Assembly: GCF_016545825.1 (NCBI RefSeq)
Contig: NC_052619.1
Coordinates: forward strand, 39,089,682 to 39,153,681
Direction of reading: 5' to 3'
DNA from: Eucalyptus grandis
Lineage: Eukaryota; Streptophyta; Magnoliopsida; Myrtales; Myrtaceae
DNA length: 64,000 nucleotides
Within the stretch, counting starts at the first letter, position 1. Every line of letters starts with the position of its first letter. The position numbers and the translations under genes were made by a program. This document shows positions 1-19,440 of this stretch, one piece after another. The notes under the pieces were generated by a model. It worked only from the letters and a program-made list of their open reading frames with translations. It had not been told where the DNA came from and searched no databases.

Positions 1-1738
1 CTTGGATACCCAAAAAGTAGCATCAGAATGGATCATATGCAAATGCCCTGCCTAATACACATTAATGGCATGTCAGTCTTCCTCTTAAAATCAGTATCAA
101 GAGCCAGCCAAATTTAACAGAACAAGTAATGGACATATCATGAGTCTTTGTAGTATGAGAAATCCAAACATGGACTGGATGTGCTTTCCAAGCCAACTTT
201 AAGAGCAAAGAAGGAAGAGCTTTCCCTGTCAAAGTCCTTTTGAGTCAATTAAACTCAACAATCTGCTCTTCACTTATCACGCTTAATAAAGCCAACGGAT
301 GCTGCCAAATCTGCTTGCTAATAGACAAGTAAAACATGTTGCTTGTTTCAAGAACACGGCCACAGAAAACTAAAGAAGTAGAAATGAAATGACTACGCTT
401 TAGCATTCTACTGTTCTAGGCAAGCCTATTTTGAATTGCTAGCTACAGAAAAGATGCTGTTAAAGAATATTTGAAGGAAAACATGCTAATTTTATGCCAA
501 TCCATCTTATTACTCCTATGTCAAGCTACCTTTACAGAAAAGTGTAATCTTTCACAAAATATAATCTGTAATTCCAAAGCTAGAAATTGTAGCTCCGTGA
601 ATGGATACTTGTATAGCTACAAGATCATGAGCACAAGTGAGAGGTCTTCTCCATTTAATATCTTGAGGTGATTACAACAACTTCTTCCTGGAAAGACTGC
701 ACACTGTGTGAGAACTTGGCTCTATATTGTCTTTCCACTGGTTCACCTATAGTGTGTGAGTTGTGGTACTAGCTAGGTAGCTTGGAAGTGAAGCATCTAA
801 AGTTACATGGACGTAAAATTTAGTGCATGGTAGAATAGTTGAGAAGGGATGGACAATCAAATAGAAATTTACATTTTAAAGGTTTGCATGGTAGAATAGT
901 TGAGAAGGGATGGACAATCATATAGAAATTTAGATTTAAAAGGTTTTGAATGTGCCTTTGATCTGCTGATCATGCTAAAACCTGGAGGCAAACTATGAAT
1001 GAAACTGGCTAATGACCCGTTAATGGAAGGGTAAAAGAGGAGGACACCAGGAGGAAATCAGGCCTCTGCCTGAAGCTGCATCTAAGAGGCTGTCCCATTG
1101 ATTGATTTTAATGATTGGAAATGCTGAGAGCTGTTCTGTTCCAAGCTTGCTTCCATATCTTCTGGAGTGGTGGTAATATGATGATGGAATAAAGGGAAAG
1201 TGGATTTTTCCTGAGAGTAAAGACTTGGCTTCCAATACTTTATTAGTTATATGACCATACATAACTTGTTAAACATGGAACAATAAAAGAGATGCACATC
1301 TTGCTTTGTTTTCAGGACATGGGCTTATGGGAGTAAGAAACTAATTATGAGAACCAACCAAGTGCCAAAATTCCTCCTGTCTTTTGAAAAACTGCAGGGA
1401 CAGCCTCAGAATTAATTGGATTCACTTATTAAAAATTTAATTGGAGGACCTTTGTGTGCATTTTTATATCCAAACAATTTGGAGATCTGACTTAAAAGGC
1501 ATCAGTTCTAGTCTGTTCTGAAAGTCTTGTAACATGGATTTATACCTTTCCAGTTCTTTAAGTTTGTTTGAAATTAGAAAAGAGTGTACACTAATGTGAC
1601 CTCATTACATTTTATTGGTTGATAGTCCTAATAGATTTTGACAAGGTTTTTGATGAATGAATCGTTAGGGACTTTTGCCATCCAACTGTTTAACATTAAT
1701 GATGTGTTGAACATGGATTTCCTTCTGTTTTCTGCCAG
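1..1738. other. Non-coding; probably a PWP1 intron or upstream DNA
   Basis: No exon was found here. The first recognisable PWP1 exon starts at 1739 with an acceptor AG at 1737-1738 and opens inside a codon, so exons for the N-terminal part of the protein must lie to the left. I looked for a methionine start followed by the usual acidic N-terminal PWP1 region and did not see one. If the gene is intact, this stretch belongs to an intron of at least 1.7 kb. Apart from the short tandem duplication listed separately, nothing else stands out. Confidence 0.55.
824..946. repeat. Two-copy tandem duplication, about 62-bp unit
   Basis: The unit starting GCATGGTAGAATAGTTGAGA occurs at 824-885 and again at 886-946. 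The copies differ at only a few positions (for example AATCAAAT against AATCATAT), so the duplication is fairly recent. It is non-coding. Confidence 0.9.
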
Positions 1739-4700
1739 ATGTCAAGCTATTTAGCACTGGACTTGGTGACTTGTACTACCCAAGTAATGACATGGATCCC
1801 TACCTCAAGGATAAGGATGTGAGTGTGCTCTATCTGGTTAACCTTGATATTCTGGCTACTTTAGTAGTTATTAATATGATTTTGTCTTCCTCAGGATGAT
1901 GATGACACTGAAGAGATTGAGGACCTGTCTATTAAACCAATGGACTCTCTCATTGTTTGTGCACGTACAGATGATGAAGTCAATCTTCTTGAGGCGTGTA
2001 CATTCATTAGATAATGCATTTTTTTGCTGCACTTTCCCAGGCTGTACTGGGGTTCACATAAAAACCGCTACTGATTGGTCAATTCATTGCATAAAGCAGG
2101 TCTATTTATTGGAGCCATCATTATCTGATGAATCAAATATGTATGTTCACCATGAAGTAGTTATTTCAGAATTTCCCCTCTGCACAGCATGGCTTGACTG
2201 TCCAATTAAAGGTGGCGACAAAGGTTTGATTTTGGCCCTTTCAAGAAAGATCGAATAGAATGTGCATTAAGGTTTCAAATGTATCTTAGGTTCCTAAATA
2301 TAGACTAGGTTCTTGCGTCAGTATGTTCTTTTGATCAAGATAATTGCTTCATTGTTTTAAGATTGGAAAATATTTTGGTTCCCTGTATTATTGACTTATT
2401 TTTGTTCACATTACGCTATATGATGACAGGAAATTTTATTGCCGTTGGCTCAATGGAGCCTGCCATTGAGATTTGGGATCTTGATATTGTATGTTAACTA
2501 TAGATCGCTAATTTTTTTTGCATTTGATTTGCTTAAGATGCCTGTTTGACTTTTCATCCATTTCTTTGTAGATTGATGCTGTAGAACCATGTCTTGTATT
2601 AGGCGGTCAAGAAGAGTTGAAGAAGAAAAAGAAGAAAGGAAAGAAGGTCAGCTAATTTTATTGGAATGTCCAGCATTTAATGCCAGTGCACATACCCTTA
2701 TCTTAATAAGGTTTCACTGACTAATATGAAAATATAGAAGAGAGCATGATTTATGCATGTCTCTATGTTATTGTGTCATGCATGTCTCTATGTTATTGAG
2801 ATAAGCTTTTTGACAAGTCCTGTCATATATTGTTGGTTCCCTTAATGAACCTTGGCACTTCAAATCTATAGGCATCGATTAAGTACAAGGAGGGTAGTCA
2901 CACGGATTCAGTGCTTGGCCTTGCTTGGAACAAGGAGTTCAGGTTGTTGAAAACTGTTACTTATTCTCTTGGTCCTGGTAATTTTGTAGTTTTTTTCCTC
3001 CAATTCCCCATGTGTAATGATAACCCTGACTGATATGCAAATGTTCTAACAGGAATATACTTGCCAGTGCAAGTGCTGACAGGCAAGTCAAAATTTGGGA
3101 TGTTGCAGCTGGAAAATGCAATATTACCATGGAACACCACACCGACAAGGCAAGAAATCATCTCATCTAATGTATGGTTTTGATTCTTTTGTGTGATGAA
3201 CCTGCAGCTTCTGCTCATCTTAAGATCCAGTCTGTTCTGGCAGTTAAACTTCTGGTTTATCAGGAAAGGACCTTTGCATGGTATAGATGAGGGTAATAAC
3301 ATGGTGGTTTTTCATAGAAAGAACGCAGAGATATGCATGTTACTTACAACCTGATATTGAAGTGTTCAGGATTTTGGATGTAGTTATAAAATCAGAAGAT
3401 GGGAAGTTCCTTCTTGTATCTTAGAAGTTGTGTGACGTTGTGATTGATACATTAAACAAAGCTTGAACGCACTCAAGTATGTGCATATAATCTTGGAGTG
3501 AGTTCAATCGCTCATTGAGAGACATTTGAGCAATGCATTATTTTGAGAAGCCTTTGTTTGTCTGTCCGTGTGTTCTTTTTATAGCGATTTGGGTATGTAA
3601 ACTAATTTGCATTCCATCTTGATTTGACTTTTCTTCTTTAACATGGACAGGTTCAAGCAGTTGCATGGAATCATCATGCTCCACAAGTTCTTCTTAGTGG
3701 ATCTTTTGATCATTCGGTAGTCATGGTAATGAATTGTACTATTTAGAGGCTCCCAATCAGTTGCTAGTGTGGCATCTTTGTTATTAATACTATCAGTTTC
3801 ATGTATTTTTCCCTACCTCAATCATTAGTTGATATCTTAGGGCGTGTTCATCTCATAGAAAGTGGGTGATTTGGGAAACATTTTCCAAAAAATGATCACT
3901 TATATCATTCAGAAAAATGAATGAATGGAAAAAATTTTCATCACCCACAAAAATAGTTAGGCATAGATTGTTATCGATGATGAAAATATTTTTCGTTGAC
4001 TAATTTTTCTTAATGATATAAGCGATCATTTGTTGGAAAATGTTTTCCAAATCACTCATTCTCCGCAAAATGAACACACCATTAGACTATTGAATGTTTA
4101 TTCTTAAATCAAATTTGACTTAGATCTCATTTAGGGTCTTATGGACTTTATTCCCTTTATTGCTCAATTTGTGGTTAGGAATATTTTTGAGCATTGGCAT
4201 CAAACTTTAGTGTAAGGACTTTATCCCTGTTGGCTCATGCCGTAGATTGTACAGCTATGGTAGTGTCTCTTGACAGGATTTTGCATACTCTACTATACTG
4301 CTTATAACATTGTGTAGTGTATGTCTACAAGATTTTGATGCGTTTTTTGTCATTTATAAATTGCAGAAGGATGGAAGAATACCTTCACATTCTGGATATA
4401 GATGGTCTGTGACGGCAGATGTCGAAAGCTTGGCGTGGGATCCACATTCTGAACACTTCTTTGTGGTGGGTTATGACTTTCATTGGTTTCTTTTTCCAAT
4501 TAAAAAGGCATCTGAAAGGATGCTCCTTGGACATGAAGATTATGGATTCAGTGGAAAGGTTAAGGAATATTTAATTGTAAACCAATTGGCTTTTTCAGGT
4601 GTCCCTTGAAGATGGCACCGTTAGAGGATTTGATGTACGAGCCGCTATATCTAATTCTGCCTCCCAGTCACTGCCAAGTTTTACTCTTCATGCGCATGAA

Positions 4701-5388
4701 AAAGCTGTCAGCACAATCTCATACAATCCTGCAGCACCGAATGTACAAACCCGACATTCCTTCACCTTTGTTTTTTGGTGCACATTCTGAACTTTACTCC
4801 TAAAACTAATTAATGACTACTGCTTCTGCATGTACTTCAGCTTCTCGCAACAGGGTCGACAGATAAGATGGTATCCTTTAGTCACTCATGCAACGTTGTT
4901 GGCTTGATCTTTCCTGGTGGAGGGTACTTATATTTGTATGTTCATTGACCAAATGCAGGTTAAACTCTGGGATCTGTCCAATAACCAGCCTTCATGTATT
5001 GCTTCAAGAAATCCAAAAGCTGTAAGAAACCCTATGCTATTCCCATATCAATGTTCTGAAGCATTATGCACATGCCAATTGACAATAGTAAACAATTGGA
5101 ATACTGAGCTTTGTCATTGTTCTAGGGTGCTGTCTTTTCTGTTTCCTTCTCGGAGGATAGTCCCTTATTACTTGCTATTGGAGGTTCAAAGGGGAGACTT
5201 GAAGTAAGTGGAAATCTTCCCCATTTCCTCATTCAACATTGTACCTCCTTGCAATTTTCCTTTGATGGTTTATTAATGATTCCTATGTGGCTGGGAACCT
5301 GTAGGTATGGGATACATCATCTGATGCAGCTGTATCCCGACGATTTGGAAAACATGGCAAGCCGAAAACAGCAGAACCTGGTTCTTGA
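1739..5388 (+). CDS. PWP1: PWP1-like WD40 repeat protein (5' end outside the window)
   Basis: PWP1 (periodic tryptophan protein 1) is a nuclear/nucleolar WD40 protein needed for ribosome biogenesis. Fourteen exons are read: 1739-1818, 1895-1993, 2100-2223, 2430-2488, 2572-2646, 2872-2942, 3053-3149, 3651-3725, 4367-4465, 4599-4742, 4841-4870, 4959-5021, 5126-5203, 5305-5388. They join in frame to a 392-residue C-terminal portion ending in TGA. Signatures seen in order: FSTGLGDLYYPSNDMDPYLK, an acidic DDDDTEEIEDL stretch, WD repeats ending EIWDLDI, VKIWDVAAG, VKLWDLSNN and EVWDTSSD, and a lysine-rich loop KKKKKKGKK between repeats, as in plant PWP1. All phases agree, so the gene is probably functional. 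Two introns (1994-2099 and 3150-3650) use GC instead of GT donors. The N-terminal exons lie outside the window. Confidence 0.93.
3840..4081. mobile_element. Tourist-like (PIF/Harbinger) MITE in a PWP1 intron
   Basis: A 242-bp non-coding element flanked by TTA at 3837-3839 and 4082-4084, the target duplication typical of PIF/Harbinger elements. The left end GGGCGTGTTCATC pairs with the complement of the right end (TGGTGTGTTCATT). The inverted repeat extends about 70 bp inward through GTGATTTGG, ACATTTTCCAA and AATGATC, so nearly the whole element can fold into one hairpin. It lies in the intron 3726-4366 and does not touch splice sites. Confidence 0.85.
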
Positions 5389-6285
5389 TGCTGCCAAGTG
5401 AGAACATGTTAAAAATATCTTAGATCTTCTCAATGTCGGCCTTGCTTAGTTCTTAGAGCGCATTGAAATGCCTGAAGTCAGGGGTAGTTCTGCAAGTCGA
5501 GTCATGTTCTTTTAGCAGCTTGTTATTTAGCATTTTAAGTGTCTTCGTATTATTTTTGGGTGTTGAGAAGGAAAAAAGAAAGTGTTTTTTCTTTTTCTTG
5601 GGGAGGTGGGGGCTTTGGCGTGAGGTTACTGCAAGTATGCAAGAGCATCACAAGGAAAAGGTCCCAGGGAAAAGTGTTGAACATGGTAAATGAAGCTAAT
5701 GCAATGGTGTCTTTTTGACTCAGAATCTTGATCAACCAGTAGTTAAGAGCATCGACTTTAAAATCTGTGTATATAGGAGAGCAAAAATCATGTTAAATAC
5801 ACTTATTTTGAGAGGGACAGTATTCTTGCTTCCTGTTATCTGTATTACTACAAGCTCTTGTAATTAATCATAATCAAGGCACTAATATGGAAATTGCAGG
5901 GGAGCCCCAAGCTATTTTTTTCTTTGGTTAGGGGTGGAGGAGGTGGATTTCTCTCATTATGCAAATGCTCGTGGTTAGGTGTTGAACCCGATTAGGACAC
6001 AAAATCCCAAGTATGGTGGTCTTGAAATAAGATCATCAGGCCGTTCTGTTGATACTTGATAGCTTAATTTCCGAGTCCGGCTCCAAATTTGCCCCATTGT
6101 CAAAAGCTTTAGGGCGATCAGGAGGGATGTCGGTGTTGTGCATAGAACCTGGGAAGGATTCAGTTTTACTTTCTGCTGGTTTGTTCATAAAACCCAATTC
6201 ACCGGTCAATGCGGTGCAATCGTTGGCTACATTTGGTCGAGGCGAATCTCTTTGGGGAAGGCTGACGGAGTGATTATTGCCGGTG
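5389..6285. other. PWP1 3' UTR and intergenic spacer
   Basis: Sequence after the PWP1 stop codon. A transcript end is expected here but no unambiguous polyadenylation signal was picked. Open frames on both strands at 5463-5735 are low-complexity or unrelated to known families and are not called. Confidence 0.5.
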
Positions 6286-6830
6286 ATGGTCGCCAACACT
6301 AGGGCCATCGCAGGTGACTTTGATGATGTTGCTCGGTAGGAAGGAAGATTAGGATTACTTCAGTAACTAACTGAAGCATAAGATCTGATGATACGATGAT
6401 GTACTTGTTAGGTGATTTAGCATTTCCAAGAACGGCAATTCACTTGGTCCGGCTGTTGTTCGGGAACTAACCTCCTCATGAAGCGCCTTGATATGGTGCT
6501 TGTAAATGAAGAATGGAGACCTAGTGATGGGGTTTCGATCTCGACCTGTTTAGTTTGAGGAATGGGACTCAAAAATTGAGGAAGGAACGTGGCAGGGCTT
6601 ATGCCGTTCGTGGAGAGTAGAGCCAGCTTTGTGCTGGGCAGGCACGCTTCCGATAACAGAATAGCCGTGCCAAATAGCTCATGCAGTCTTTCGAGGTGAA
6701 AAAAAAAACACAAATACAGTACTGGACTCGCGGTGACCGGGGTGTCCTTTCTAGAGTGGACGGAAACCAAATTTGATCGCCTGCTTTGGAGATTTTCTGC
6801 CGGCATACTCGGAGTAGTGCTGATCACTCT
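6286..6830 (+). pseudogene. Possible LINE endonuclease remnant
   Basis: Read in shifting frames, the plus strand resembles the C-terminal half of a plant LINE endonuclease: an AGDFDDVAR stretch near 6310-6340 (family consensus GDFND), then FQERQFTWSG and MKRLDMVLVNEEW near 6425-6520 (family pattern TWSN..RLDRALAN..W). Several stops and shifts interrupt it and no reverse transcriptase follows. It differs from the two LINEs described below. An alternative is chance similarity in non-coding DNA. Confidence 0.35.
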
Positions 6831-7103
6831 ATGCTCATCGAAATATCCGAAAATTAAAACTAGTAGGTGAGATATGTACCATGAGGCGCGTGGGGAGTAG
6901 TTAAGCAGGTGGTGGCTGAACTATGATAAATTTTCAACAAGGCGTTTCCTGCCTGCTTGAAAAATCCTTAAATAAGGTCAAAAACGTGCAAAAAAAGAGA
7001 GAAAGAGAGAGAAATAATAAAAGCTCGCCGTCCAAAAAGTTTTCGCAGCCATAGGTTTTCTGTAACATGAAATCTCCAAGTTCAAACTACCAGTAAAAAC
7101 TAC

Positions 7104-7106
<3 letters not shown>

Positions 7107-7136
<30 letters not shown>
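7107..7136. repeat. (TC)n microsatellite
   Basis: An uninterrupted TC run of about 15 units upstream of beta-glucosidase A, with a shorter GA-rich stretch at about 6998-7012. Confidence 0.95.
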
Positions 7137-7141
<5 letters not shown>

Positions 7142-7647
7142 CATGGGTCCTGATTTTCAAATTTGATGGATACGTATTTCAGAAGTCAAGAAAATAGGGC
7201 AGGAACACAAGGGAAAGGGAGGGGATGGCTTCACGCGCCTACTTCCTAAGTTCAGGATCAACAGTAAATCTAGAGTTTTAATCTGATCTTTTACCAGTGA
7301 TGATGTCGGAGCTAATCTAATGCGTGCCCTAGATTTGGCCGCACGCGAGGTGTCGTGACCGCCTTTCTATTAATCTGCCCAAAACCGTAGGAGCACTCGC
7401 CCGGTGCGCCCACTCCACGAATGCGATCGGCCCCCCTGAAAGCGACGAAAAGTCGTGGCTTTGAAAGCGACGCCATTTTAACTCAAATTTGCCAGTTTTT
7501 CTTCTTCGTCTACTTTGCCTCGAGAACCTAATGAAGTTAGACCCTGTTCGTGAATTTCATTACCGTGGATCGTGATAGGTTGATTCGGTTGGATTGCTGG
7601 GAGCGCAACTTGGGGGACGCCGACAGTTTATTTCCTAGACAGTCGCC

Positions 7648-7656
7648 TATATAAAG
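7648..7656 (+). promoter_or_regulatory. TATA box of beta-glucosidase A
   Basis: TATATAAAG, 78 bp upstream of the ATG at 7734, preceded by AGTCGCC. The context GTCGCCTATATAAA recurs at the same relative place before copies B and C, so this is a conserved core promoter. Confidence 0.8.
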
Positions 7657-7698
7657 GTCCACCAAGCCCTCCCCACTTTATCAACATAGTAAGAGCGC

Positions 7699-7701
<3 letters not shown>

Positions 7702-7733
<32 letters not shown>
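7702..7733 (+). repeat. (GA)n tract directly before the start codon of copy A
   Basis: About 15 GA units ending one base before the ATG, within the presumed 5' UTR. Copies B and C have only an irregular purine run (AAGAAAAAGAAAAGG type) in the same place, so the pure dinucleotide tract is specific to copy A. GA tracts are known binding sites for plant GAGA-binding (BBR/BPC) proteins; a role here is inference. Confidence 0.9.
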
Positions 7734-15818
<8,085 letters not shown>

Positions 15819-16539
15819 CATCGTGTGTCTTGGAAACAATTATCATGTGTGTAATAATAGAATATCCTTGCGATATTGTCTTAACTTGATCACATGGTAA
15901 GTCAAGTTGGGGTCCTAATTTTTTTGAGTGCCCCAGGTTGTATTTGAGACAGTGAACAGCAAATGCTTGTATACACAATGGATTTTTTACTTCTAAAATC
16001 TGGAACTAAGCTGTATTTCTACTCTTCTGATTGCCGTGAACATAAATTTTGGATGGTATTTGGCGCAAGAAATTGAGAGGGGTCGACCGATCTTAGCGTA
16101 ATTGTTCGATGATAACTCACTATTCGGAGATAACCATCTCTTAGTCCAGCATGATTGAGAAGATTATAACGGCTGACGTTGCATTAGGGTTCTCAGAAAA
16201 TGAGTTATCGGCTGTCTCCGTCTTTCCCGGGCATTTATTGCGTCTATGCCTTCAAAAGAACTTCCACAGTTAGCTAAAGTGCAGCTAAAATGGGAAATTG
16301 TATAAATAAGATTGATTTTTTGGGATACTAGGATCAGTATATGAAAATGGTTTACAAAATGAAGTCTTAAGTTATTGTTAGGCGCTTAAACATAGCGGAC
16401 TTACTTCCAATGCGCCACATTACTTTGTAAACCAAATTTGCAGTACATAGTTACCAAACATTCCTTGCAAAAAAGTGATGCCCAAGACTCTAGATATGGT
16501 GGTTATGGGAAGGTTCATATAACAGGCCAACTATATGTG
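15819..16539. other. 3' flank of beta-glucosidase A
   Basis: The 3' UTR and spacer. The first 150 bp after the stop resemble the 3' flank of copy B (shared GCCCCAGGTTGTATTTGA at about 15931 and 43945). I see no gene here. Confidence 0.6.
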
Positions 16540-16877
16540 GAGATAGAATCAATATTCCTCCAAACGAATTACATCAAATGTTTGAATCATGACCTTTATT
16601 TATATGAGGCATCGACATAATTGGACCAATCAATTTGAAAGTGTCAGATGGACATTTTTTCCTCTCGGTGGCCATTGATTGCTTCACAAAATGAATTGAA
16701 GCCAATTTGTATGCAAATGTTACTGCAAAGAATATAGCTAAATTCACTCCGAATTATGAAGGCACATATGTCGTCAAGAAAGTCTTGTCAAGTGGAGCTT
16801 TAGTTCCTATCAAAATGGATGGCCACAAGTTGCCAAAACCTGTAAAAGTCGATACTGTCAACAAATATATTCCTTGA
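16540..16877 (+). pseudogene. Ty3/Gypsy integrase fragment
   Basis: From 16617 a single frame reads IGPINLKVSDGHFFL, then VAIDCFTK, an in-frame stop, IEANLYANVTAKNIAKF, followed directly by TPNYEGTYVVKKVLSSGAL and a stop at 16875-16877. The first block matches the start of the Gypsy integrase core (consensus VAIDYFTKWVEA). The second matches the extreme polyprotein C terminus (consensus YEGPYVVKK). The catalytic middle is therefore deleted. Just upstream, HDLYLYEAST at about 16590 resembles the zinc-finger region that precedes the core. Confidence 0.8.
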
Positions 16878-17204
16878 ATAAGATCAAAGGCCTTTGGCCA
16901 TTTTTCATGCAAATCCGAGTCAGTTTAGGTCACTTGCATTATGCATACCATGCATCCCATAAATGCATGTGTGCTCATTTGTAGGTACCACAGAACTCTC
17001 AAAGAAGAAATTATGAGCCAACAAAGGAAATCATGAACTTTCGTGAAAATTGAAGTGCCTATGATGGTTGAAGGGTAAATTGTATCTACTCCAATTCTAC
17101 CTTCTAAATATCAATTTTCACATGATTTTCTTTAGATAGGGAGAAGTCAATAATTTGAAGGGCAAGCACAAGTATATCGTTGTATTGTTCCAAGTTATAT
17201 TTTC

Positions 17205-17221
17205 AAAGGATATTCATTGAC
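17205..17221. repeat. Left target-site duplication of the LINE
   Basis: AAAGGATATTCATTGAC occurs here and again at 24553-24569 after the poly(A) tail. A 17-bp direct repeat is in the normal range for LINE insertion. The first three A bases on the right merge with the tail, so 14-15 bp are unambiguous. Confidence 0.9.
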
Positions 17222-17792
17222 GGGCATGTTGGGACTTCTCTCGTTTTGTCGAGTTCTCCTTCTACCAGCCATGGTAGTTTTCCCTTTACCATAACCCTAA
17301 CCCTCTTCCTCATCCATCTCATCCCATCTGAATTTCACATTTCCATCTTCACCGTTTCCTCCGATTGCAGTTTCCTTTGTTCTCGCCATGTTGTTTTTTA
17401 CCCAATTCTCCTTCCGACTACTTCCCTCTCCATCGACTGCTCCTGCATCTTTCTCATCAGTGTCTTCCGTTTATCGGCCCTGCATGCAACAACTTTGAGT
17501 TCAGTTTCCCGGCTTCGCAAGCCTAGAAGGTCGCCAAAGTTTCAGAATTGGTTGCTAGTTATGACAATTGCCCTACTTGGCTACTGTAATCGACAATACT
17601 TACAGCTCGATTAGCTTTACTTTGCCATTGTCCCCATCCATGGAACCTCCTGGCTAGACTCCAGACTCTCCAGAAGATGCACGTCTGGCTGCATTGTGTA
17701 CTCGCCTTGGGTGTCTGTGGGAGAAACAGAGTATTGAAGTATGTGATGAAGCCCCATCCGCTGACAAAATAGCATAATATAAACTTATCCTT

Positions 17793-18969
17793 ATGGGTAG
17801 GATTCTAACTCAAAACTCAATCAATCTTCCAACTTTCCAAAGTACTATGCGAAGAGCTTGGCGAGTAGATCATGTTGATATTGCACAACCCGAAGCAGGA
17901 CTATATGTTGTGAAGTTTAGAACTGAAATAGAGAAACAGAGAATTCTAGATATTGGGCCTTGGCATTTTGGAAATCATCGTCATTCTCAAACCTTGGATA
18001 CCTAACACGACCTTGCACTGTTATGATTTCTTCACTTGTGACTTTTGGGTCCAAGTTTTTGGTCTTCCGTTAGAACGCTGCACAGAGGAAATCATTAGCA
18101 AAGCTGTCCGACATGTTGGTAAGGTTCAAGTAGTTAAACTTGATAGTAAGGATGGTACATCTCTTCGTGCTGGCCGAGCAAGGGTTGAGCTTAGTCGTCT
18201 CGAACCTCTTAAACCGGGACAACTTCTGCGAGTCGAAGGAACAACTTTCTGGTTAGACTTTCGGTATGAACGCCTCTCACACTACTGCTATTCATGTGGT
18301 AAACTAGGACATTATGCCATGTCCTGCCCTGATATTCCCTATGATGAGGCAAAATTCGAAGGAATGGATAGTATGTACTTCGGACAATGGCTCAGGGCAG
18401 AGGTCCGGGAGCATAGCCCATTTTGGCATACCTTTTATGCCTCACCTCAACCCCATTCTGAAACGGATGACATCGTCCCCGAGACCCCTCTAGTGCCTGC
18501 AACTAAGCTTCCACCAGAACAACCCCCTGGTAACAAAGGAAAAGAAATTGTTCAGTTTTTAGAAGAAGGCCAATCTTTTACTGCAGTAGAACCAATTAAT
18601 TGGCGTCAATTACCTGACAGTCACTTAGATGTCCAAGCTCCGACACCTCTGATCCCTGTATCCAATCATAATATACTTACATCAGAAGGCTCAAAGCACT
18701 CCCCAAAATCAAAGAAAGTCAGAAGCACTAAGTTGAGTACAAAGTCCGGTCCGATAAAAAAGGCCAAACGTTACAATCTGTTGAAAGAGGGACTTGATGA
18801 ATCCTATCTCCTGGAGACTCCAATCCTTCAAGTTGAGAACACTAATAGTTGGGCTATGGTGCTGGCCCTAATAAGCCACCCAAAGACAAATGAAGCTTAT
18901 CAGTTGGAATTGTCAGGGGTTGGGCAATCCCCTGACAATTCAAGCCCTAAGGGCGTTGGTGGCTCATAA
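17793..18969 (+). pseudogene. LINE ORF1-like protein (DUF4283 plus zinc knuckle)
   Basis: The RNA-binding chaperone-like protein of plant L1 elements. The N-terminal piece 17793-18005 (AWRVDHVDIAQPEAGLYVVK, IGPWHFGNH) and the second piece from about 17970 to 18969 (VILKPWIPNTTL, FWVQVFGLPLERC) join across a frameshift near 17970-17985. A CX2CX4HX4C knuckle, CYSCGKLGHYAMSC, lies at about 18286-18327. The tail is rich in Pro, Ser and Lys. Its stop overlaps the start of the endonuclease frame at 18890. Confidence 0.85.
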
Positions 18970-19440
18970 ACAACTTAATTATCCAAACGGCCTTTTAAAA
19001 CATCCCTTAGGCATAGCAGGGGGCCTTACGGTGTTTTGGAAAGAAAGGATCTACCTCACAGTGGATCAACAGACGCCAAACTATGTTGATATGTTTTGTG
19101 CGGAAGGGGAGAGTGGAACTATGATGCGCTTGACTTGTCTCCACGCACCGGCAGTTTTTCAGCCACGATGGTCCTTATGGAGAGCTCTGAAACTCATCAG
19201 CCATTTTAACACCTTATCTTGGTTGTGCATTGGAGATTTTAATGAGATTATGTACCCATGGGAAAAACAAGGTAAGCAACTAGCCTCTACATAGTGAATG
19301 CATTCTTTTAGAGAGATGTTAAATGAATGTCTACTAATGGATCTAGATAGCAAAGGGTGTTCTTTCACATGGTGCAACAACAGAGCAAGGGATGCTTTAA
19401 TTAAAGAAAGATTAGACGGGGCTTTTTGTACTATGGAATG
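18890..19440 (+). pseudogene. LINE endonuclease domain, 5' part of ORF2
   Basis: Opens with MKLISWNCQGLGNP, the canonical start of plant LINE endonuclease. After ALVAHKQ the block that should contain the catalytic METK-type glutamate is missing, and the frame jumps to GIAGGLTVFW. CIGDFNEIMY (GDFNE motif) follows at about 19222, then a stop at 19292-19294 and CSFTWCNNRARDALIKERLD in another frame. The domain is cut at 19440 by the inserted TIR element and resumes at 20885. It cannot be catalytic. Confidence 0.85.
19431..19440. repeat. Left 10-bp target duplication of the nested TIR element
   Basis: CTATGGAATG at 19431-19440 is repeated exactly at 20875-20884. Removing the element and one repeat restores the LINE sequence. 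Confidence 0.93.

Noticed and set aside
6036..6827. Minus-strand frames of 90 and 136 codons upstream of copy A
   Set aside because: No recognisable domain; the plus strand of the same region shows weak LINE endonuclease similarity, which is the better explanation.
17180..17614. 144-codon plus-strand frame before LINE ORF1
   Set aside because: It starts left of the LINE boundary and crosses the target duplication; the rest is LINE 5' UTR with pyrimidine-rich composition.
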